Assembly: GCF_027913035.1 (NCBI RefSeq)
Contig: NZ_CP115775.1
Location: 2,046,001 to 2,110,000, forward strand
DNA length: 64,000 nt
Direction: 5' to 3'
Origin: Paracoccus albus
GTDB lineage: Bacteria > Pseudomonadota > Alphaproteobacteria > Rhodobacterales > Rhodobacteraceae
Part shown: piece after piece, positions 59,346 to 64,000 of the stretch
Layout: every line of letters begins with the position of its first letter
How positions within the stretch are numbered: position 1 is the stretch's first letter
Notes under the pieces: generated by a model
Seen by the model: only the letters and a program-made list of their open reading frames with translations
Told to the model about the DNA's origin: nothing
Database searches by the model: none
Made by a program: the position numbers and the translations under genes

Positions 59346-60272
59346 TCAGAGTTTTTCGGTGAATTCCGGGACGATCTGGAAGAGGTCTCCGACGAGGCCA
59401 TAATCGGCGACCTGGAAGATCGGGGCTTCTTCGTCCTTGTTGATGGCGACGATGATCTTGGAATCCTTCATCCCGGCAAGGTGCTGGATCGCGCCGGAGA
59501 TGCCGATGGCCACGTAAAGTTCCGGTGCCACGATCTTGCCGGTCTGGCCGACCTGCCAGTCATTGGGGGCATAGCCCGAATCCACGGCTGCGCGGGAGGC
59601 ACCGACGGCGGCGCCAAGCTTGTCGGCGAGCTTTTCGATCAGTTCGAAGTTTTCTTCCGAGCCCACGCCGCGACCGCCGGAGACGACGCGCCCGGCCGAG
59701 GTCAGTTCCGGCCGGTCGCTTTCGGCAACCTCATCGGAGACCCAGCTGGACAGTGCCGGGTCAGACCCGTTGGCCTGATCTTCGACCGAAGCCGAGCCGC
59801 CCATCCCCGCCGCATCGAAGCTGGCGGTGCGCACGGTCAGCACCTTCTTGGCGTCTTTCGACTTCACCGTCTGGATGGCATTGCCGGCATAGACCGGGCG
59901 CTTGAACGTGTCGGCATCCACCACCTCGGACACGTCCGAGATCACCATCACATCCAGCAAAGCCGCCACGCGCGGCATGATGTTCTTGGCATCCGTCGTC
60001 GCCGGTGCGGCGATGTGGTCGTAATCGCCGGCCAGTTCGACCAGCAGCGCGGCGGTGGGTTCCGCCAGGCGGTGACCGTAAAGATCATCCTCGGCGACCA
60101 GCACCTTGGCGACGCCGTCGATCTTCGCGGCCTCCCCGGCGGCGGCTTTGGCCGAGGACCCGGCGCAGAGCACCGTCACATCGCCCAGATCCTTGAGCGC
60201 GTTGACCGCCTTGGCGGTGGCATCCGCGTTCAGTTCCCCATTGGTGACTTCAGCAAGCAGCAGAACAGCCAT
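59346..60272 (-). CDS. etfA: Electron transfer flavoprotein subunit alpha
   Basis: EtfA binds FAD and takes electrons from acyl-CoA and other dehydrogenases. The 308-residue product starts [30 protein letters not shown]. The C-terminal FAD domain has [107 protein letters not shown] 60272 overlaps the etfB stop (TGATG). An 88-base gap separates it from ETF-QO. Confidence 0.97.
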   Translation of the reverse strand: MAVLLLAEVTNGELNADATAKAVNALKDLGDVTVLCAGSSAKAAAGEAAKIDGVAKVLVAEDDLYGHRLAEPTAALLVELAGDYDHIAAPATTDAKNIMPRVAALLDVMVISDVSEVVDADTFKRPVYAGNAIQTVKSKDAKKVLTVRTASFDAAGMGGSASVEDQANGSDPALSSWVSDEVAESDRPELTSAGRVVSGGRGVGSEENFELIEKLADKLGAAVGASRAAVDSGYAPNDWQVGQTGKIVAPELYVAIGISGAIQHLAGMKDSKIIVAINKDEEAPIFQVADYGLVGDLFQIVPEFTEKL

Positions 60273-61030
60273 CACACAACCCCCGCTTCTTTCAGTTTCG
60301 ACACAAGCTCGTCGACATCGCCGACGATGATCCCCGCCTTGCGGCCCTCTGGCTCGGCGGTGTTGGTGATTTCGAGGCGTGGGCTGACGTCGACGCCGTA
60401 ATCACCGGCGGTCTTTTCCTCCAGCGGCTTCTTCTTCGCCTTCATGATGTTGGGCAGCGAGGCATAGCGCGGCTCATTCAGGCGCAGATCGGCGGTGACG
60501 ATGGCCGGAAGCTTGACCTCGATGGTCTGCAGACCGCCATCGACTTCGCGGGTGACCTTCGCGGCCTCGCCTTCGATTTCCACCTTGCTGGCGAATGTCG
60601 CCTGGCCCCAGCCCAGCAATGCCGCCAGCATCTGACCTGTGGCGTTCATGTCATTGTCGATGGCCTGCTTGCCGGCGATGACCAGCCCGGGCTGTTCTTC
60701 GTCAATCACGGCTTTCAGGATCTTGGCCACGGCCAGAGGCTCGATATCGGTATGCACATCATCGGCGGCGACGACCAGAATGCCCCGGTCCGCGCCCATG
60801 GCGAGCGCCGTGCGGATCGTTTCCGCCGCCTGCTTCACGCCGATCGAAACCACCACCACCTCTTCGGCCTTGCCCGCCTCCTTCAGACGGATCGCCTCTT
60901 CCACGGCAATCTCGTCAAAGGGGTTCATCGACATCTTAACATTCGCAAGATCAACCCCAGAACCGTCAGACTTCACCTTCGCCTTGACGTTATAGTCAAT
61001 CACCCGTTTTACCGGCACGAGAACCTTCAT
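60272..61030 (-). CDS. etfB: Electron transfer flavoprotein subunit beta
   Basis: EtfB holds the AMP cofactor and docks with the dehydrogenases. The 252-residue product starts [51 protein letters not shown], and carries [27 protein letters not shown] and [41 protein letters not shown] stands ahead of the ATG, 13 bases after the ECH-NMO stop. Confidence 0.97.
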   Translation of the reverse strand: MKVLVPVKRVIDYNVKAKVKSDGSGVDLANVKMSMNPFDEIAVEEAIRLKEAGKAEEVVVVSIGVKQAAETIRTALAMGADRGILVVAADDVHTDIEPLAVAKILKAVIDEEQPGLVIAGKQAIDNDMNATGQMLAALLGWGQATFASKVEIEGEAAKVTREVDGGLQTIEVKLPAIVTADLRLNEPRYASLPNIMKAKKKPLEEKTAGDYGVDVSPRLEITNTAEPEGRKAGIIVGDVDELVSKLKEAGVV

Positions 61031-61043
61031 CGGCTTCCTCCTT

Positions 61044-62864
61044 CTAAATGACGCGATAGCTGGCGGCGCGGTTCAGCGCCTCTATCATCTCTGTTCTCAA
61101 CTGGCCCACGATCTCGGCCAGCGGCGCTGTTCGGTTGGTCATGCCAAGACTTTGGCCCGCCGACAGGACGCCACGGCTGACATCGCCGCTTTCATAAGCG
61201 GCCCGGCCGATCTTGCCGCTGATCAGCGGCATCAACGCGTCCAGACCGGCATCGGGGCGGGCGGTTTCCAGATCGCGCAGATCTGCCATCGTGTCATTCG
61301 CCAATGCGCGGATCGTGTTGCGGATCGTGTGCATCCCGAGCGCGGTATCGTTTTCGGTGGCTGCTATCAGTGCCTGTTTATAGCCGTCATGCGCCCAGAT
61401 CTCATCGGCCACGAGAAAACGGGTACCGATCACCGCACCGCTGCCGCCCATGGCGAGGATTGCGGCAATCTGGGCGCCATTGCCGACGCCGCCACCGATC
61501 AGCCAGGGGATGCTCAGCCGGGTATCGGCCATGCCCGCATTCACGAAACTGCCGATCATGTCGAGACCGGGATGTCCGCCGCATTCCGCGCCCACGATGC
61601 TGACCGCGTCGACGCCGATCTCCTGCGCCTTCACCGCGTGGCGCAGGCTGGCCGATTTGTGCAGCACCTTGATGCCTGCATCGCGTGCGATGGGAAGATA
61701 TGCCTCGGGGCTGCGGCCTGCAGTTTCGATGAAGCGCACGCCTTCTTCGGCGACGAGTCGAAAGATGTCGGCGGTGCGATCACCCTCGATCAGTTTCGGC
61801 AGCATCGAGATATTCACGCCGAAGGGCCGGGCACCTGCCAGCTCGCGGCAGCGGCGTATCTCGGCGCGCAGGGTATCGGGCTCGGGGAAACTGGCGGCGG
61901 TGATGAAGCCTATGATCCCGGCACGCGCGGCGGCGGCGACGTAATCGGCATTGGCCAGCCACATCAGCCCGCCAGCAACAATGGGCAGTTCAGTGCCGAA
62001 AAGGCGGGTGATGCTGGTTTCCACGGTCGGCCTGCGCTGATCGGCCATCTTAGGTTGCTTCGGAAAGGCCGGCACGCGGCGCTGTTGAAACGCTGCAATC
62101 CCTTCCGCTGCATCGGCGCTGCCAAGAGCCTTTGCCATTGCGTATTTTTCACGATCCAGTTGATCGTCAAACGGCCCCTCATCCGCTGTGTCCAGCAAAG
62201 CAAGGATCGAGGACTGCGCACCTTGCGCGCCGCGGGCCAGCTTTGACGCCAGATCCAAAGCAACATCCAGTGCCTGACCATGAGCGACAAGCCGGTTTAT
62301 CACGCCCAGATGCGCCAGACGACGGGCCGGATATTTTTCACCCAGAAGCGCGATCTCGGTTGCAAGCTGAGGTGAGAGATTGCGCAGCAGGGATGCCGTA
62401 CCGCCGCCATCCGGCACCAGCCCGACCTTCACATAGGACATGGACAGATAGCTTTGATGCGTCGCCACGATCAGATCGGCGGCAAGCGCTATCGAGGTCC
62501 CTGCACCAGCGGCGCCGCCCTCGACCGCTGCGATAACGGGCTTTGGGCAGCGGCGGATGCGGCGCACCAGATCATGCAGCTGTTCGATCCGCTCTGCCCG
62601 TTCGGCCTCTGGCAGGGCCGCGCGCGTCGCAAGCGCGTCCAGATCGCCGCCCGCGCAAAAGAAACCGTTCGCACCCTGAATCACGATATTTGCAATTTCA
62701 GGCGTCGCAATCGCGTGGTCCAGACCGCGCAGCAGACCGCTATAGGTGCCGGGGCTCAGCGCATTGCGCTTTTTTGGTGTGTTGAGCGTCAGGACCAATG
62801 TCGGACCAACGCACTCGCTGAGCACCGCGTGTTGCGGTTGAAGTTGGATCGCTGCGTCATTCAT
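61044..62864 (-). CDS. Enoyl-CoA hydratase/isomerase fused to nitronate monooxygenase
   Basis: One open frame of 606 codons with two families. Residues 1-~268 form a crotonase-fold protein: [30 protein letters not shown] (oxyanion hole), [23 protein letters not shown] and [14 protein letters not shown]. Here the usual hydratase Glu of QPE is replaced by Tyr and an Asp stands in PDGGGT, as in PaaG-like isomerases. From Met273, [37 protein letters not shown] begins a nitronate monooxygenase TIM barrel with [34 protein letters not shown] (catalytic His) and [32 protein letters not shown] in another frame lies one base before the internal ATG, so the fusion may come from a one-base loss. It overlaps the thioesterase stop by ATGA. 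Confidence 0.85.
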   Translation of the reverse strand: MNDAAIQLQPQHAVLSECVGPTLVLTLNTPKKRNALSPGTYSGLLRGLDHAIATPEIANIVIQGANGFFCAGGDLDALATRAALPEAERAERIEQLHDLVRRIRRCPKPVIAAVEGGAAGAGTSIALAADLIVATHQSYLSMSYVKVGLVPDGGGTASLLRNLSPQLATEIALLGEKYPARRLAHLGVINRLVAHGQALDVALDLASKLARGAQGAQSSILALLDTADEGPFDDQLDREKYAMAKALGSADAAEGIAAFQQRRVPAFPKQPKMADQRRPTVETSITRLFGTELPIVAGGLMWLANADYVAAAARAGIIGFITAASFPEPDTLRAEIRRCRELAGARPFGVNISMLPKLIEGDRTADIFRLVAEEGVRFIETAGRSPEAYLPIARDAGIKVLHKSASLRHAVKAQEIGVDAVSIVGAECGGHPGLDMIGSFVNAGMADTRLSIPWLIGGGVGNGAQIAAILAMGGSGAVIGTRFLVADEIWAHDGYKQALIAATENDTALGMHTIRNTIRALANDTMADLRDLETARPDAGLDALMPLISGKIGRAAYESGDVSRGVLSAGQSLGMTNRTAPLAEIVGQLRTEMIEALNRAASYRVI

Positions 62865-63304
62865 CGCTTTATGAACACCTTGAATGTAGCGTTACAGGTT
62901 GCAAGCAGCCTGCCGGACGCATCACGCAACTCCCCCTCGGCGAATTTCATCGAGCGCCCCCCTCCGGTCACATAGCCGGTCGCGGTTACCAACCCCTCAT
63001 TGGCGCTGTCGATGAAGTTTACGGCCATCGACACGGTCACCACTGCCGCATCAATGTCGCCAACGGAATTGCGCACCGCGATGCCGCAGCAATTGTCCAG
63101 CAGCATGGAGACGATGCCCCCATGCAGCATGCCAATGCGGTTCAGGTGCTGCGGGCCGACGCCCAGAGAGCACGCACCGCGGACGTTGTCGGGCAGGTAG
63201 GACCGATAGCCTACGAGGTCTCGCACGCCCGACTGATCCATCGGGATCGCGCTTTCGGCATGGGTTTCGCGGTGCGAGCCGTTTCCCTGCCCGCTATTGA
63301 CCAT
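62861..63304 (-). CDS. Hotdog-fold (PaaI-like) acyl-CoA thioesterase
   Basis: A 147-residue hotdog protein of the PaaI/YdiI group that cleaves acyl-CoA. RIGMLHGGIVSMLLDNCCGIA holds the H-G-G...D signature, VTVSMAVNFIDSANEGLVTATGYVTGGGRSMKFAEGELRDASGRLLATCNATFKVF the beta sheet. ATG 63304 overlaps the 3' end of the acyl-CoA dehydrogenase gene; the frame extends to 63361 only within that gene. It overlaps the ECH-NMO start. Confidence 0.85.
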   Translation of the reverse strand: MVNSGQGNGSHRETHAESAIPMDQSGVRDLVGYRSYLPDNVRGACSLGVGPQHLNRIGMLHGGIVSMLLDNCCGIAVRNSVGDIDAAVVTVSMAVNFIDSANEGLVTATGYVTGGGRSMKFAEGELRDASGRLLATCNATFKVFIKR

Positions 63305-64000
63305 CAGACGCCTCATCTGTCGGAAGGATGATGCGCTGAAGGTGGTCGGTGCGGTCGCCAAGCTGGTGATCGATCATGACCAGTCGCTTGGCATAATGCG
63401 CACCGGGATATTCCCAGGTCATGCCGATACCGCCATGCAACTGGATTGCCTCTTCCGAGATATGACGCCCGGCGCGACCGATCAGGTTCTTCGCCATAGA
63501 GACCTTGCGCGCCTGATCCGGCGTCCCGAAGGCGGCAACAGCGGCAATTGTGATAGAGCGTGCCTGTTCCAGATCGACGAGCATATCGACGACGCGGTGC
63601 TGCAGTGCCTGAAAGCTGGAAATGCTGCGACCGAATTGCTGGCGCTGCTTCATGTAGTCGACGGTCAGGTCGATCAGATGCGAAGCCGCGCCCACTGCCT
63701 CGGCGCAAAGGGCGATGCGGCCCAGATCAAGCGCGTCCTCTATCTGGGTCCGCGCATCGGCCGACAGGCATTCCGCCGCCAGATCGTCCATCACCAGATC
63801 GGCGATGCCGCCACCATCGATCATAGCCGCAGAGATGAGCGGCGGCGTGGTGGTCAGAAACACGCCCAGGCCCTGATCGGTGCGGGCTACGACCAGCACA
63901 TGATCAGCGCCCGGTGCGCCATAGATCGCGGATTTGCGCCCCTGCAGCTTCCATTGATCGCCGTCCTGGCGGGCCGTGGCCTCGATATGGTCGAGATCAA
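63294..64000 (-). CDS. Acyl-CoA dehydrogenase, C-terminal part (cut by window edge)
   Basis: A FAD enzyme that oxidises acyl-CoA to enoyl-CoA and gives electrons to ETF. About 234 residues are visible; the frame is open at 64000, so the N-terminus lies outside. The middle beta domain shows WKLQGRKSAIYGAPGADHVLVVARTD, and the C-terminal helical domain shows DYMKQRQQFGRSISSFQALQHRVVDMLVDLEQAR and AIQLHGGIGMTWEYPGAHYAKRLVMIDHQLGD, where the family glutamate base is often placed. It is first in this window of the operon that runs to etfA. Confidence 0.9.
   Translation of the reverse strand, partial: DLDHIEATARQDGDQWKLQGRKSAIYGAPGADHVLVVARTDQGLGVFLTTTPPLISAAMIDGGGIADLVMDDLAAECLSADARTQIEDALDLGRIALCAEAVGAASHLIDLTVDYMKQRQQFGRSISSFQALQHRVVDMLVDLEQARSITIAAVAAFGTPDQARKVSMAKNLIGRAGRHISEEAIQLHGGIGMTWEYPGAHYAKRLVMIDHQLGDRTDHLQRIILPTDEASDGQ

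Overview
The window reads as a stretch of alphaproteobacterial chromosome from the order Rhodobacterales, most likely Paracoccus or a close relative. The evidence is the high GC content, the gene orders typical of that group (SRP RNA-dnaX-ybaB-recR; ffh-GNATs-chorismate mutase-rpsP-rimM-trmD-rplS-rpmE; ccoNOQP-ccoGHIS; atpHAGDC without the Fo genes), a MipZ division ATPase, and family-level protein resemblance. The genus is an inference from memory of gene order, not from a search.

Layout. 1-5 kb: the start of polyphosphate kinase (cut by the window edge), a DnaA-related Hda protein, an AI-2E-type permease, DUF1489, tRNA-Gly(CCC) and an SRPBCC protein. 5.2-10.1 kb: a cytoplasmic-looking 5'-nucleotidase-family phosphatase, the SRP RNA, then dnaX, ybaB and recR. 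10.2-17.8 kb: an orphan LysR effector domain, ffh, four tandem GNAT acetyltransferases, chorismate mutase, rpsP, a 48-residue membrane protein, rimM, trmD, rplS and rpmE, closed by a clear terminator. 17.8-24.7 kb: a VOC protein with an AraC regulator, mipZ, purD, an AT-rich two-gene insert (methyltransferase plus DUF616 glycosyltransferase-like protein) and xseA. 24.7-34.1 kb: the complete cbb3 oxidase locus (ccoNOQP, ccoGHIS) with two FNR-type boxes and a divergent universal stress protein. 34.2-45.7 kb: nadK, glyA, DUF817, an omega-aminotransferase, a gutted methyltransferase, comEC, gltX, gltA, bioY, an SDR and an H-type lectin-domain protein. 45.7-55.1 kb: the F1 ATP synthase operon atpHAGDC, a methyltransferase divergent from gloB, and clpA. 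55.2-64 kb: remnants of an ABC exporter, a membrane permease, and a fatty-acid or acyl-CoA oxidation operon (acyl-CoA dehydrogenase, thioesterase, enoyl-CoA hydratase/nitronate monooxygenase, etfB, etfA, ETF-QO) on the minus strand.

How the genes connect. SRP RNA and Ffh, both parts of the same particle, lie 4 kb apart. The cbb3 genes form two transcription units (ccoNOQP and ccoGHIS), each preceded by an FNR-like box, so microaerobic induction of oxidase and assembly factors can be inferred from the sequence. Acyl-CoA dehydrogenase, ETF and ETF-QO form one electron route from acyl-CoA to ubiquinone.

The most notable theme is gene damage. ETF-QO is split by what looks like loss of an AT dinucleotide. 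A hydratase and a nitronate monooxygenase are joined into one 606-codon frame, plausibly by loss of one T. A methyltransferase and an ABC exporter have lost their middles but kept both ends, and a LysR regulator has lost its DNA-binding half. I found no CRISPR array, integrase, transposase or phage module. I did not find a convincing undescribed defence or mobile system. The best candidates for novelty are the methyltransferase/DUF616 insert, the ECH-NMO fusion, the GNAT array and the lectin protein beside the ATP synthase operon.
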